In this document: in pieces, positions 44,435 to 53,573 of the stretch | Layout: each line of letters begins with the position of its first letter | How positions within the stretch are numbered: position 1 is the first letter of the stretch | Assembly (NCBI GenBank): GCA_012841565.1 | Contig: DUUM01000016.1 | Span: 13,273 to 77,272, forward strand | Direction of reading: 5' to 3' | Origin: Candidatus Epulonipiscium sp. | GTDB lineage: Bacteria; Bacillota_A; Clostridia; Lachnospirales; Cellulosilyticaceae | DNA length: 64,000 nt | Position numbers and translations under genes: made by a program | The notes under the pieces: generated by a model | Told to the model about the DNA's origin: nothing | Seen by the model: only the letters and a program-made list of their open reading frames with translations | The model's database searches: none

Positions 44435-44457
44435 GTGCATAAAAAACAACCATGCAC
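44435..44457. promoter_or_regulatory. candidate CdaR operator (GTGCA dyad), tctC promoter
   Basis: GTGCA and TGCAC face each other with a 13-nt gap, at the same distance from the -35 box as the dyad at 38583-38606. It abuts the stop codon of the regulator gene. Confidence 0.6.
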
Positions 44458-45621
44458 TTATTCATGCGATGGTTGTTCGTTTAGGCATATTGCAATATAT
44501 AACTTCATACATTCGTAAGATTTTGTGACATCTATCCCGAAGCCTTCTTTAATCTTATTAATTCTATAGCCAATTGTGTTACGGTGGACAAATAATACTT
44601 CTGATGCATTTCCTATATTCATATTGTTTTCAAAATACACCTTTACGGTTTCAATGAGTTCATCTAGCAACTTATTTTTAGTTTGACTAAAAAATTTCCC
44701 ATATGTATCTAGGTACTGCTTCTTATCTTCATGGGAAATACTATCTATTAATAATTGAATGCCATAATCCTCTATAAGGATAACATCTTCTTTATTTTTC
44801 TTATTTTTGTTAATAACAACCGCCCGGTCTACTTTATCGTAGTTATTAGGATAATCCTTGTAATCTATGCACTTTTCGCTGATTACAAAGTTCACAGCTA
44901 TCTTAAACTCTTTTAATATCTGTTTCCTTAGTCCCCTTAGATGCTCTTTCTTATCTTCTAAAGAAGGCAATAGCATAATAAAACTCTCATCGTATAAATA
45001 AAATGTTATTACTTCTTCTTTTTGATAATAACTTTTTATGAACTCAAGTAATTTTTGTCTTGCTTCTTGTACTTTAATTTCATCAAATTCCTCAAGTTCC
45101 TTTGCAAGGTCATTGATACTACCTACTACAATAACCTTTTGTCTAAGATCTCTAAGACCTAGAAGTTTAGCCCGGCTCATATAAATCTCTTCATCTTTGG
45201 TCCCAGTCCCCATGATCAATTCTAATATAAAACTTCTTAAAGCCTGCCCATGTATCTCTCTTGTATATCTTGATTCATCCTCTTGTACAATAAGCTCCAC
45301 TAACTCTTTTACAAGTAAACCATAAGATTTAATTTCATCTGGGTTTCCTGTAATCCCCACAATACCTATGGTTTTATTTTTATATTGAATAGGGAGATTA
45401 ATGCCTTCTTTACAACCCCTATATAAGTGTTTGTTTTGCTCTGTTATAATAACTTCAGCGCCACTTGCAGCACATAACCTGCCACCTTCATGGAAAGTTC
45501 CTATTCTTGCAGGATTGCTAGAAGCAATTACAACACCTTTTAAATCGATAATATTAATATTTCTATCTAAGATATTAACTACTCTGCTTACAATCTTCTG
45601 ACACTCTTCTGGTTTTAGCAT
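44458..45621 (-). CDS. cdaR: CdaR family transcriptional regulator (sugar diacid recognition)
   Basis: The 387-residue protein has an N-terminal sugar-diacid recognition domain (about 1-135: MLKPEECQKIVSRVVNILD, SSNPARIGTFHEGG, GIVGITGNPDEI). The middle region is GGDEF-like/PucR-like. The C-terminal PucR helix-turn-helix is YFENNMNIGNASEVLFVHRN followed by TIGYRINKI. E. coli CdaR activates glucarate, galactarate and glycerate genes. Here it sits directly upstream of tctC and is the obvious regulator of the whole cluster, which includes a glycerate kinase. The ATG has GAAGGGAG. The symbol denotes the family, not proven orthology. Confidence 0.88.
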   Translation of the reverse strand: MLKPEECQKIVSRVVNILDRNINIIDLKGVVIASSNPARIGTFHEGGRLCAASGAEVIITEQNKHLYRGCKEGINLPIQYKNKTIGIVGITGNPDEIKSYGLLVKELVELIVQEDESRYTREIHGQALRSFILELIMGTGTKDEEIYMSRAKLLGLRDLRQKVIVVGSINDLAKELEEFDEIKVQEARQKLLEFIKSYYQKEEVITFYLYDESFIMLLPSLEDKKEHLRGLRKQILKEFKIAVNFVISEKCIDYKDYPNNYDKVDRAVVINKNKKNKEDVILIEDYGIQLLIDSISHEDKKQYLDTYGKFFSQTKNKLLDELIETVKVYFENNMNIGNASEVLFVHRNTIGYRINKIKEGFGIDVTKSYECMKLYIAICLNEQPSHE

Positions 45622-45769
45622 AGTACTCCCTTCTACTTTGTGGTTTCTTCTTTATCTATTATAACCTATCTATTAGTATATTAAAAGTATCCTAAAATCA
45701 TTCGCTTTCAATATCTTATTTTTATGGTATAATAACATGTAAGAACTATTATTAATTGGAGGGATTATT

Positions 45770-46279
45770 ATGTTAAGTGACAAATTATTAAACGCTTTAA
45801 ATGAGCAAATCACACATGAATTATATGCAGCCCATTTATATATGTCTATGGCTGGTTTCTGTGCTGGTAATGATTTAGATGGTTGCGCAAACTTTTTCTT
45901 AGTTCAAGCTGAAGAAGAAAGGTTCCATGCAATGAAGTTTTTCCACTTTATTAATGATAAAGATGGGCACATTACATTTGATGCTTTAGAGAATCCACAC
46001 ACTTCTTATGATTCAGTGCTTAATGTTTTTGAATCTGCACTGGCCCACGAGAAAATAGTTACTTCTAAGATTTATGACTTAATGGACATTGCTACTTCAG
46101 AAAGAGAGTATGCAACCATTAGTTTTTTAAACTGGTTTGTAGATGAACAAGTTGAAGAAGAGGCTACATTTACTAGTTGGGTTCAAAAACTTAAACCTGC
46201 CATGAAAGATGAGAGTATGCTTCTTATGCTAGATATGGAACTAGCTAAAAGAGTATTTACGCCTCCAGCAGCAGAATAG
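45770..46279 (+). CDS. ftnA: ferritin (FtnA type)
   Basis: The 169-residue non-haem ferritin has LNEQITHELYAAHLYMSMAG, AEEERFHAMKFFHFIND and EQVEEEATFTSWVQKL, which carry the ferroxidase-centre glutamates and histidine. It oxidises and stores iron in a 24-mer cage and protects against oxidative stress. The ATG has GGAGGG. A TATAAT box lies at 45728-45733 with a weaker TTTCAA -35. It is monocistronic with its own terminator. Confidence 0.93.
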   Translation: MLSDKLLNALNEQITHELYAAHLYMSMAGFCAGNDLDGCANFFLVQAEEERFHAMKFFHFINDKDGHITFDALENPHTSYDSVLNVFESALAHEKIVTSKIYDLMDIATSEREYATISFLNWFVDEQVEEEATFTSWVQKLKPAMKDESMLLMLDMELAKRVFTPPAAE

Positions 46280-46280
46280 C

Positions 46281-46310
46281 AAAAAAAAGCCCTTCATAGG
46301 GCTTTTTTTA
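46281..46310. terminator. bidirectional terminator
   Basis: AAAAAAAGCCCT and AGGGCTTTTTTT form a compact hairpin with T runs on both strands. It serves ferritin (+) and the end of the HAD gene (-), whose stop lies inside it. Confidence 0.95.
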
Positions 46311-47036
46311 TGCAAAAGCTAAACAATTAACATCTAACATATAGATGACATCTTTTCGCTCAACAATTATTTTTATTTTGTTTTTTAGTTCTTCGTCTTC
46401 CAAAATTTTATTGATGAGCTCTTTGGTTGGGTTAATTGCAAAAGGATTTCCTACCATTTTAAGCATGGAAAAATCTCCTGATGTATCACCGTATGCATAA
46501 CTTTGATCCATATTAATATCATACTCTTCTATCAGTTCTTCTATGGCTTTTTTCTTACTAACAGCGTCCCACATAGGAATAATCTCCCCACTGTAATTCC
46601 CATCATCATCGACCTTGTAAATTGTTCCTCTATAATCATCCATATTATACTTTTGGGACATTTCTCTCACTAACTCAATTGGGGAACCTGAAATAGCAAT
46701 AACCTTATGGCCTTGTTCTTTATGCCACTTTATTTTATCCCTTGAGAACGTATAGACCCGGTCTCCCTTTTGCTCTATCACTTTTTTAGATACATACTCC
46801 ATATGAATAGGGCTTGTTCCCTGGACCGCTTCTGTATGGGCATCGACCATCTTCAGTAAATAAGTATCATAGGTTCCTTCTCTTTTATCCCAACTAATAA
46901 AGGCGGGTCTTACTTCTTTATGCCACTTACTTTTCTCTATAAGTTCATAATTAATCATCTTTTTAAAAACATCTTTAATTAAACCTTCTCGGTAAATAGT
47001 TCCATCTATATCAAAAAACGCTGCTACTTGTTTCAT
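46308..47036 (-). CDS. HAD-superfamily IB phosphatase (SerB-like)
   Basis: The 242-residue hydrolase has FFDIDGT (nucleophile Asp9 and Asp11), a helical cap (about 20-95), the motif II serine in VIAISGSPIELV, and motif IV as YGDTSGDFSML for magnesium. Subfamily IB includes phosphoserine phosphatases and lysophosphatidate-type phosphatases; the substrate is not predictable. The ATG follows AGAGGTGAC. It is divergent from the TtcA-like gene, 193 bp away. Confidence 0.85.
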   Translation of the reverse strand: MKQVAAFFDIDGTIYREGLIKDVFKKMINYELIEKSKWHKEVRPAFISWDKREGTYDTYLLKMVDAHTEAVQGTSPIHMEYVSKKVIEQKGDRVYTFSRDKIKWHKEQGHKVIAISGSPIELVREMSQKYNMDDYRGTIYKVDDDGNYSGEIIPMWDAVSKKKAIEELIEEYDINMDQSYAYGDTSGDFSMLKMVGNPFAINPTKELINKILEDEELKNKIKIIVERKDVIYMLDVNCLAFA

Positions 47037-47229
47037 AAGTCACCTCTTGTTTATAGTATTATATTGTTTTCTAGTATTATAATATATGCTTATTCATCAT
47101 TATAGTGTATTTACCAAGTGCATACAAGCAATTAGCATATTGCATGCTTATTATGTTAATTGACAAAAGCCACCTGTCATTATAAAATAGGGTTGCTTGA
47201 TATTAAAATAGATAAATAAGGATGACATA

Positions 47230-48051
47230 ATGGAAAAATATAAGTTAATCGAAAGAAGTATTATAACAACCTACCGCAAACCTATTTGGAAAAAATTTAT
47301 TTCCGGCATTAACCAATATGAGTTAATTGAGGAAGGAGATAAAATTGCTGTTTGTATTTCTGGTGGCAAAGACTCCATGATGTTAGCAAAGTGTATGCAA
47401 GAAATTCAAAGACATGGCAATATACAATTTGATCTTGAATTCTTGGTCATGGATCCGGGGTATAGTGATATTAACCGTGAAAAAATCATCTCCAACGCCA
47501 AGATTTTAGATATCCCTATTAAAATTTTCGATACAGAAATTTTTGATATTGTTTCAGATATTGATCAATCCCCTTGCTACCTATGTGCTAGGATGCGAAG
47601 AGGACATTTGTACAATAATGCTAAAGCATTAGGCTGTAATAAAATAGCCCTAGGTCACCACTTTGACGATGTCATTGAAACCATCTTAATGAGCATGCTT
47701 TATATGGGCCAAGTCAGAACTATGATGCCTAAATTACATAGTACTAATTTTGAAGGCATGGAACTGATTCGCCCATTATATTTAGTCAAAGAAGCCGCTA
47801 TTATTAATTGGTCTAAATATAATGATTTAGAATTTATTCAGTGCGCTTGTCGCTTCACTGAAAATTGTGAGCTTGAAGATAATAAAGCAGACTCTAAACG
47901 GGCTGAGATGAAAGAACTTGTTAAATCCTTTAGAAAAACAAACCCCTATATAGAAGCCAATATTTTTAAGAGTGTTCATAATATTAATGTAGAAACGATT
48001 ATTGGCTATCAAGATGAACATGGACACCATAATTTTCTTGATTCTTACTAA
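47230..48051 (+). CDS. ttcA: TtcA-family tRNA thiolation protein (PP-loop ATPase)
   Basis: The 273-residue protein has the PP-loop AVCISGGKDSMMLAK (about 44-58). CYLCARMRRGHLY supplies the CxxC pair that holds an iron-sulfur cluster, and LGHHFDDVIETILM is the second family motif. A further cysteine lies in FIQCACR. TtcA adenylates C32 of tRNA and replaces the oxygen with sulfur. Clostridial members are only annotated by similarity, and the thiolated base could differ. The start has AAGGATG. A TTGACA at 47160-47165 with a TAAAAT box 17 nt later is the likely promoter. Confidence 0.85.
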   Translation: MEKYKLIERSIITTYRKPIWKKFISGINQYELIEEGDKIAVCISGGKDSMMLAKCMQEIQRHGNIQFDLEFLVMDPGYSDINREKIISNAKILDIPIKIFDTEIFDIVSDIDQSPCYLCARMRRGHLYNNAKALGCNKIALGHHFDDVIETILMSMLYMGQVRTMMPKLHSTNFEGMELIRPLYLVKEAAIINWSKYNDLEFIQCACRFTENCELEDNKADSKRAEMKELVKSFRKTNPYIEANIFKSVHNINVETIIGYQDEHGHHNFLDSY

Positions 48052-48052
48052 C

Positions 48053-49180
48053 TTAAGTGGTTCTAACCGCCAAAAGTTTACTTTTTAATTGTTCTTCAAT
48101 TCTATTTAATTCTATTTCTGCTTCTGCCCTTTGCAGGCGACCATCCGCTTGGATCTGCATCACTTCATCAAGGGTAGACAGGAGAGATTCATTAGTTATA
48201 CGAATGGTCTCTATATCAATAATTCCCCTTTCTGATTCTTTTGCCGTTTCAATCGTTGCCATTTTAAGTGTTTCAGCATTTTTTCTAAGTAATTGATTGG
48301 TAATATCCGTTACTTCCCTTTGGGCTTTTGCAGCCTGAGTTGAATGAGTAACCCCTAACGCAAGAACCATCTGGGATTTCCAGAGCGGAATTGTATTGAC
48401 GATAGTGGATTGGATTTTCTCAGCCATTATCGTATCATTGCCTTGAATTAAACGAATCTGGGGAGCCATTTGAATTGAAATCATTCTGGTCAATTCCAAG
48501 TCATGAATCTTTTTCTCAAAGCGATTACAAATACCAGCCAAATCATTCACGGCCTGTGCATCTTCTGGCAGACCACTCTTGGAAGATTTCTCTACAAGAA
48601 TCGGGAATTCTTCTTTTCTTACCTTCTCCAATTTCCTTTTCCCGGCTAATATATACATAGAAAGTTCTTTAAAATAAATCTTGTTGAGATCATACATTTT
48701 ATCTAGCATGGCAATATCTTTTAAAAGTTGAATCTGATTGTTTTCTAGTACACTACAGATCTTGTTGATATTAACCTCTGCTTTATCATATTGTGATTTC
48801 ATAGCTGTTAGTTTATTAGAACTTTTCTTAAAAAAACCTAAAAACCCTTTTTCCTCTTCCTCTAGCTCAAAACTCTTTAACTGGGTTGCAATACCAGAAA
48901 GCATTTCTCCAATTTCACCTAGATCTTTTGTTCTAACATTATTTAAGGCCGTTTCAGAAAAATCAGCAATTTTCTTTTGGGCACCTACCCCATATTCAAG
49001 GATTTGGTTAGACTTATTGAGATCAATTTTCTCCGCAAATTCATTAACCACTTTTTCTTCTTCAACGGATAGGCTCGTTTCTTTAGAAAGGATTGTTTCA
49101 TTATTAATTTGTATATTTTCTTTAATGGTTTCACCTTGACTAAAAGGTTCAAATGTCAATGTCGGGATTTCATTACTCAT
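48053..49180 (-). CDS. telA: toxic anion resistance protein, TelA family
   Basis: The 375-residue protein belongs to the TelA/KlaA family and is mostly alpha-helical and coiled coil. LELTRMISIQMAPQIRLIQGN and STIVNTIPLWKSQMVLALGV are the conserved family blocks. It was named for tellurite resistance but is now linked to envelope stress; the biochemical activity is unknown. No signal peptide or membrane segment is seen. It follows the XpaC-like gene by 20 bp with a GGAGG site, the usual pairing in Firmicutes. It ends 1 bp from the convergent TtcA-like gene. Confidence 0.9.
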   Translation of the reverse strand: MSNEIPTLTFEPFSQGETIKENIQINNETILSKETSLSVEEEKVVNEFAEKIDLNKSNQILEYGVGAQKKIADFSETALNNVRTKDLGEIGEMLSGIATQLKSFELEEEEKGFLGFFKKSSNKLTAMKSQYDKAEVNINKICSVLENNQIQLLKDIAMLDKMYDLNKIYFKELSMYILAGKRKLEKVRKEEFPILVEKSSKSGLPEDAQAVNDLAGICNRFEKKIHDLELTRMISIQMAPQIRLIQGNDTIMAEKIQSTIVNTIPLWKSQMVLALGVTHSTQAAKAQREVTDITNQLLRKNAETLKMATIETAKESERGIIDIETIRITNESLLSTLDEVMQIQADGRLQRAEAEIELNRIEEQLKSKLLAVRTT

Positions 49181-49200
49181 CTTTTTTCCTCCATGCTTTT

Positions 49201-50217
49201 TTATAATTTATTTTTAAAATTACTACGATCTCCTGTTAAGCCTTCTTGGGCAAACATAGTTTCTAACACAGATATATCTGTTGACACATCTAGTGCTACA
49301 TCTTCAAATAATCCGTCTAACAAGTTTTCAAATGCATCATAAATCGTATCCATGGTTTCTTCTATTTCTTGCTTTGCGGTTGAAATATTTTGCCCTTGTA
49401 CCGGTTGGTCATCTAATTGTGTATAAGTCTTTGCAAGTTTCAATGTTGTTGGCAAAAAATAAACTGTAAACCTTTTTAATTGGGGAATCTTTTCTGGATG
49501 GGCTTCTACATATTCAAAAATCCTTTCTGTAATTGCTTCTAATTTATTTAGCTTATGAGAAAGCTCCTCTCCAGGAATTAAATCATTTGCATGCTTAATC
49601 TGCTTGATTAATTCTCTTCCATCATCAATTACTTTTCGTTGTTCTTGTGTTAATGGATCTTTTTTATTATCTCTTTTATTATTTTTTATCTCTAATGCTT
49701 TTGCTTTTAATTCTAATTCTTTCATCTTTGCACTTTTTTGTAGCTTTAAGTATTCTTCATAACACTGATGATTTAACATAAAATAAGTCTTTTGCTCATC
49801 AATATGTCCTTCTGGAAACATTCCTATTGCAATCATTTTTTTCAAATCATTTACAGTCGCTTTATCACTTTGTCCTGTAGCAGAAGAGAGCTCTTTAATT
49901 GGACAATAATAACGATTGTTTAGTCGTCCAACATATCTTTGAAATCGACTGAGCCTTTTTTGAATTCTATTCCCATTTGTAATTGCGAATATACTAATTA
50001 TAAATGGGATAAAAAGGCCCCCTGCAATGGTATGAAAGATTATCCTACGGCCTATTGTGTAACCTAATAGTGACATTACAGTAATGGGGATGCCAAATCC
50101 CACTGCTCCTATTCCGCCAAAGGCAGTGTATAAAACGCCTGATACCTTGCCAACTGGAACAGTTAATTTATTTGATTTTATATCTAATTTGTTTTGTACT
50201 TTGTCCCAATTACCCAT
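49201..50217 (-). CDS. XpaC-like membrane protein (5-bromo-4-chloroindolyl phosphate hydrolysis family)
   Basis: The 338-residue protein has two N-terminal membrane helices (about 25-47 and 53-78: VLYTAFGGIGAVGFGIPITV and IAGGLFIPFIISIFAITNG). A long cytoplasmic, largely helical region follows, matching the XpaC family. The family name comes from a B. subtilis indicator-dye phenotype and does not prove phosphatase activity. It is the first gene of the telA pair; its ATG has AAGGAGAG. It may anchor TelA to the membrane (inference from constant pairing). Confidence 0.82.
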   Translation of the reverse strand: MGNWDKVQNKLDIKSNKLTVPVGKVSGVLYTAFGGIGAVGFGIPITVMSLLGYTIGRRIIFHTIAGGLFIPFIISIFAITNGNRIQKRLSRFQRYVGRLNNRYYCPIKELSSATGQSDKATVNDLKKMIAIGMFPEGHIDEQKTYFMLNHQCYEEYLKLQKSAKMKELELKAKALEIKNNKRDNKKDPLTQEQRKVIDDGRELIKQIKHANDLIPGEELSHKLNKLEAITERIFEYVEAHPEKIPQLKRFTVYFLPTTLKLAKTYTQLDDQPVQGQNISTAKQEIEETMDTIYDAFENLLDGLFEDVALDVSTDISVLETMFAQEGLTGDRSNFKNKL

Positions 50218-50325
50218 AAATTTACTCTCCTTAAATTATTATAAGGCTTTCTCTTTATTATATCGTATTCAAGTATTAAATTCACTCTCTTTTTCAAATT
50301 AACAGAACTATTCCATGAAAACGTA

Positions 50326-50369
50326 AAAAAACCCATGTGATACGCACTATAACACGTATGACATGGGAT
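50326..50369 (-). terminator. terminator of the GNAT gene
   Basis: CCCATGT-GATACG pairs with CGTAT-GACATGGG (one bulge) and is followed by a run of seven T on the minus strand. Confidence 0.85.
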
Positions 50370-50383
50370 TTAAAGTCTTAGTA

Positions 50384-50875
50384 TCACTTTTCAAATCCGC
50401 CGGCAATCATTCTACTATAAATCCCTGGATGGGAATCTGGAATAACCGTAGCACCCACTATTTTTGAGTAAAACGCAATGGCGTCACTAGCGCCTCCTAT
50501 AATTGCATATCCATAGCCCATTTCTCTCATATCCAGTAAGCATTTAAGCAATAATACTGTGCCGACTCCTTTTCCTCTGGCTATATTTGAAACCCCTGTA
50601 GGTCCAAAGAACCCTTTGCCAGTTGCATTATAGCAAGCAAAGCCAATCACTTCTTTATCCTTAATTGCAATAAAACAAGATGTTGGGTCATTAAATAGTG
50701 CTTGCTCAAATTCATTAGCCCATCCAATTTCAAATTCCCTTACTATAAAATCAATGATTCTTGATTTATCTAGTGCAAGTGCGCGAACAATTTTTATATT
50801 ATGTTCATCCAGTTTCTCTAAACCTTTTATATTATCTTCTAAGTCATATAATTTTACTAATAAGTCTGCTGTCAT
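50384..50875 (-). CDS. GNAT family N-acetyltransferase
   Basis: The 163-residue acetyltransferase has the acetyl-CoA pyrophosphate loop NIARGKGVGTVLLLKCL (Q/RxxGxG/A type, about 108-118) and a following AIIGGASDAIAFYSKIVG motif. The acceptor (amine of a protein, amino acid or antibiotic) cannot be told. It is transcribed alone, with AGGAGG before the ATG and a terminator after the stop. Confidence 0.85.
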   Translation of the reverse strand: MTADLLVKLYDLEDNIKGLEKLDEHNIKIVRALALDKSRIIDFIVREFEIGWANEFEQALFNDPTSCFIAIKDKEVIGFACYNATGKGFFGPTGVSNIARGKGVGTVLLLKCLLDMREMGYGYAIIGGASDAIAFYSKIVGATVIPDSHPGIYSRMIAGGFEK

Positions 50876-50914
50876 AGTTGCCTCCTAGTCGATGATACAA
50901 ATGTGTACTGGTTC

Positions 50915-51442
50915 TTATTTCCTAAGTCTCATTTTTTTCATTGCACTTACTAAGAATCCACCCTGGAACTTTCTAACCTCATAGGAAACAATAAATGCTT
51001 TAGGTTCATATTCTTCAATAATTTGTATGAGTTCTTCTTCCCTACTTCTTTTTGTTAGAATATCTAGACGATATCTTTTGCTATCTCGTCCTTCACCTTC
51101 ATACACTGTAACACCAAATCCCTTATTCCTCATATGGTCTATTAGGGTAGTGTTTTTTTCCATAAGGTTTACAATAAGGCTATTATATCCGATTGCCAGC
51201 TTATTTTCAATAGCCCCTCCAATAAGGATTCCAACACCGTACCCTACTGCATACACAAACATAGCTAAAGGTCCTTGATTTCCACTAAATACGAGAGATA
51301 AACCAAAAACATAAACAAGCGCCTCAACAAAGCCAAGCAGAGCCGCAATGGTCGTCATATTTTTAATGAGGAATATAGTCCTAAGCGTCAATAAGGGTAC
51401 ATAAATCAATTGGAGTAATATGATTAATATAATTTCTTTCAT
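50915..51442 (-). CDS. UPF0316 membrane protein (DUF5698-DUF2179)
   Basis: The 175-residue protein has three helices in the first ~90 residues (ILLQLIYVPLLTLRTIFLI, then GFVEALVYVFGLSLVFSG, then FVYAVGYGVGILIGG). A cytoplasmic DUF2179 domain follows (FGVTVYEGEGRDSKRYRLDI, PKAFIVSYEVRKFQGG). The family is of unknown function; DUF2179 folds like PII-type ligand-binding domains. Its ATG directly follows the stop of the PhnA-like gene with no spacer, so translation is coupled. Confidence 0.85.
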   Translation of the reverse strand: MKEIILIILLQLIYVPLLTLRTIFLIKNMTTIAALLGFVEALVYVFGLSLVFSGNQGPLAMFVYAVGYGVGILIGGAIENKLAIGYNSLIVNLMEKNTTLIDHMRNKGFGVTVYEGEGRDSKRYRLDILTKRSREEELIQIIEEYEPKAFIVSYEVRKFQGGFLVSAMKKMRLRK

Positions 51443-51784
51443 CTAAGCTTTCTTCACAAATTCGGATTTTAATTCCATGGCTCCAAAACCATCAATTCTG
51501 CACTCAATGTCGTGATCTCCATCAACTAAACGTATGTTTTTAACTTTTGTCCCTATTTTTATGGGCGTTGAGCTCCCCTTTACTTTGAGGTCTTTAATAA
51601 CGGTTACTGTATCCCCGTCGTTTAAAACGTTGCCATGAGCATCTTTAAAAACTGATTTCTCACCGTTATTTTGTACTTCTGATCCAATCGGCCACTCATG
51701 GGCACATTCTGGGCACACTAAAAGATTACCATCCTCATAAGTGTATTCTGACCCACATTTTGGGCAATCAGGTAAATTTTTCAT
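51443..51784 (-). CDS. PhnA/YjdM family zinc-ribbon protein
   Basis: The 113-residue protein has an N-terminal zinc ribbon ([13 protein letters not shown] then CPECAHEW, four cysteines) and the conserved PhnA C-terminal domain ([40 protein letters not shown]). It was formerly called alkylphosphonate utilisation protein, but the function is not established. It is the first of two coupled genes with UPF0316. Confidence 0.9.
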   Translation of the reverse strand: MKNLPDCPKCGSEYTYEDGNLLVCPECAHEWPIGSEVQNNGEKSVFKDAHGNVLNDGDTVTVIKDLKVKGSSTPIKIGTKVKNIRLVDGDHDIECRIDGFGAMELKSEFVKKA

Positions 51785-51860
51785 GTTGTCATCTCCTCTA
51801 TTTCTTTATTAGCTTTACTAATTCATGATATCATAGTCTACTCTTATTCACAAATCTCCT

Positions 51861-53462
51861 TCACCTTATATACTGGGAAATGATTGCCTCTGCCACCTGA
51901 ATGCCATCTACGGCAGCTGATGTTATGCCACCTGCATATCCAGCCCCTTCTCCTGCCGGGTACAACCCCTTAACGTTACTCTCATACTTAAAATTGCGTT
52001 GGATGCGTATAGGACAAGAGCTTCTTGTTTCAGGCCCTGTCAGGACTGCTTCTGAATCCGAAAACCCTTTTAATTTACTGTTAAAAGCAGTGATTCCCTC
52101 TTTTAGCGCCTCCACTGCAAACCCTGGTAAACAGTTAGCTAAGTTTGTCCAGGTTACATTTGGTAAGTAAGATGGCTTTATTTTCCCAGGGCCAACCGAC
52201 GGTACCCCATTCATAAAATCTCCAACTAGCTGAGCAGGTGCATTGTAAATACCGCCTACAAGCTTAAATGCTTTTTTCTCATATTCTCTTTGTAAATACA
52301 TTCCAGCTAGTGGGTGCGAGCTGCCATAGTCTTCAGGGCCTATATTAACCAAAATAGCACTATTGGCATTTACTTGGTCTCTTTTATGCTCACTCATTCC
52401 ATTGGTTACAATACCACCTTCTTCTGAAGATGACCCAACAACCATACCTCCTGGGCACATACAAAAGGTATAAACGCCCCTGCCATTTTTAGCTCTATGA
52501 GATAATTTATATTCTGCTACTCCTACCTTGGGATGCTCTGAAAATTTACCATACTGAGCAGTATTAATAAGCTTTTGTGGATGCTCTATCCGTACCCCTA
52601 TAGAAAATGATTTTTGCATTATTTCTACTTGGTTTGTGTGTAACATTTCAAATGTATCTCGGGCGCTATGGCCAATGGCTAGTACCACAACATCTGCTGG
52701 AATAAAGTCTTTTTGGTTAATCGTAACACCAGAGATCACTCTATTTCCGGATACTGTATCCACCTTGATATCTGTTACAGTGGCATCAAATCTAAATTCT
52801 CCACCTAACCCTATAATGGTATTTCTTATATTAGCCACCACATCTCTCAGGATATCTGTCCCTACATGTGGTTTTTGTTTGTACAATATTTCTTCTGGGG
52901 CTCCTGCTTTAACAAATTCTTCAAGTACTTTTCGGCAACGACTATTTTTAATTTGAGTCGTTAGCTTTCCATCTGAAAACGTCCCTGCTCCTCCTTCCCC
53001 AAACTGTACATTAGAATTAGGATTAAGTATGCCTTCTTTCCAAAAAAGTTCTACATCTTTAGCTCGTTCACTTACCTTTTTACCTCTTTCTAAGACAAGT
53101 GGATTATATCCTCTTTGTGCTAGGATCAGAGCAGCAAAAAGTCCACAAGGGCCACTTCCAATAATTATGGGCTTCTGTGAAAGAAGCTGATCTCCACTTG
53201 CGACAGATTTATAGTCCTCTTCATTTGCACTGATCGTTTGTAAGTTTTTAATGCGCTTGAGCACACTTTCTTCATCTTTTATTGCCACATCAACTGTGTA
53301 AACAAAATATAGCACATCTTTTTTACGTGCATCAACAGACTGCTTATATATACTGTAAGATATTAAATCACTAGGTTTTATTTTTAATTTTTTGATAATC
53401 TTATCTTTTATCTTTACTTCATCTTCATAAATAGTAAGCTTTATTTCCGCTACTCTTATCAT
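51861..53462 (-). CDS. FAD-dependent dehydrogenase, COG2509 type
   Basis: The 533-residue protein has an N-terminal ~80-residue lead domain. The FAD-binding Rossmann motif is IIGSGPCGLFAALILAQRG (about 99-117), with ERGKKV as the following acidic turn. Then come GEGGAGTFSDGKLTT, VLAIGHSARDTFEML and the C-terminal FAD contact GLYPAGEGAGYAGGITSAA. Members are of unknown substrate and resemble geranylgeranyl reductase and HI0933-like flavoproteins. The ATG has GAAGGAG. It is transcribed alone. Confidence 0.85.
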   Translation of the reverse strand: MIRVAEIKLTIYEDEVKIKDKIIKKLKIKPSDLISYSIYKQSVDARKKDVLYFVYTVDVAIKDEESVLKRIKNLQTISANEEDYKSVASGDQLLSQKPIIIGSGPCGLFAALILAQRGYNPLVLERGKKVSERAKDVELFWKEGILNPNSNVQFGEGGAGTFSDGKLTTQIKNSRCRKVLEEFVKAGAPEEILYKQKPHVGTDILRDVVANIRNTIIGLGGEFRFDATVTDIKVDTVSGNRVISGVTINQKDFIPADVVVLAIGHSARDTFEMLHTNQVEIMQKSFSIGVRIEHPQKLINTAQYGKFSEHPKVGVAEYKLSHRAKNGRGVYTFCMCPGGMVVGSSSEEGGIVTNGMSEHKRDQVNANSAILVNIGPEDYGSSHPLAGMYLQREYEKKAFKLVGGIYNAPAQLVGDFMNGVPSVGPGKIKPSYLPNVTWTNLANCLPGFAVEALKEGITAFNSKLKGFSDSEAVLTGPETRSSCPIRIQRNFKYESNVKGLYPAGEGAGYAGGITSAAVDGIQVAEAIISQYIR

Positions 53463-53526
53463 ATTCTTACTCCTTCATAGGGATTTCATTTTCTTATCTT
53501 AAATTATACCATAAAATCGCGTTTAA

Positions 53527-53549
53527 AAGGCACCCCTAAGGGTGCCTCA
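53527..53549 (-). terminator. terminator of the EAL-HDOD gene
   Basis: A GGCACCC/GGGTGCC stem with a 5-nt loop is followed by TTTTAAA on the minus strand. Confidence 0.85.
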
Positions 53550-53573
53550 TTAGTGTATCTGCTTTCAATCATA

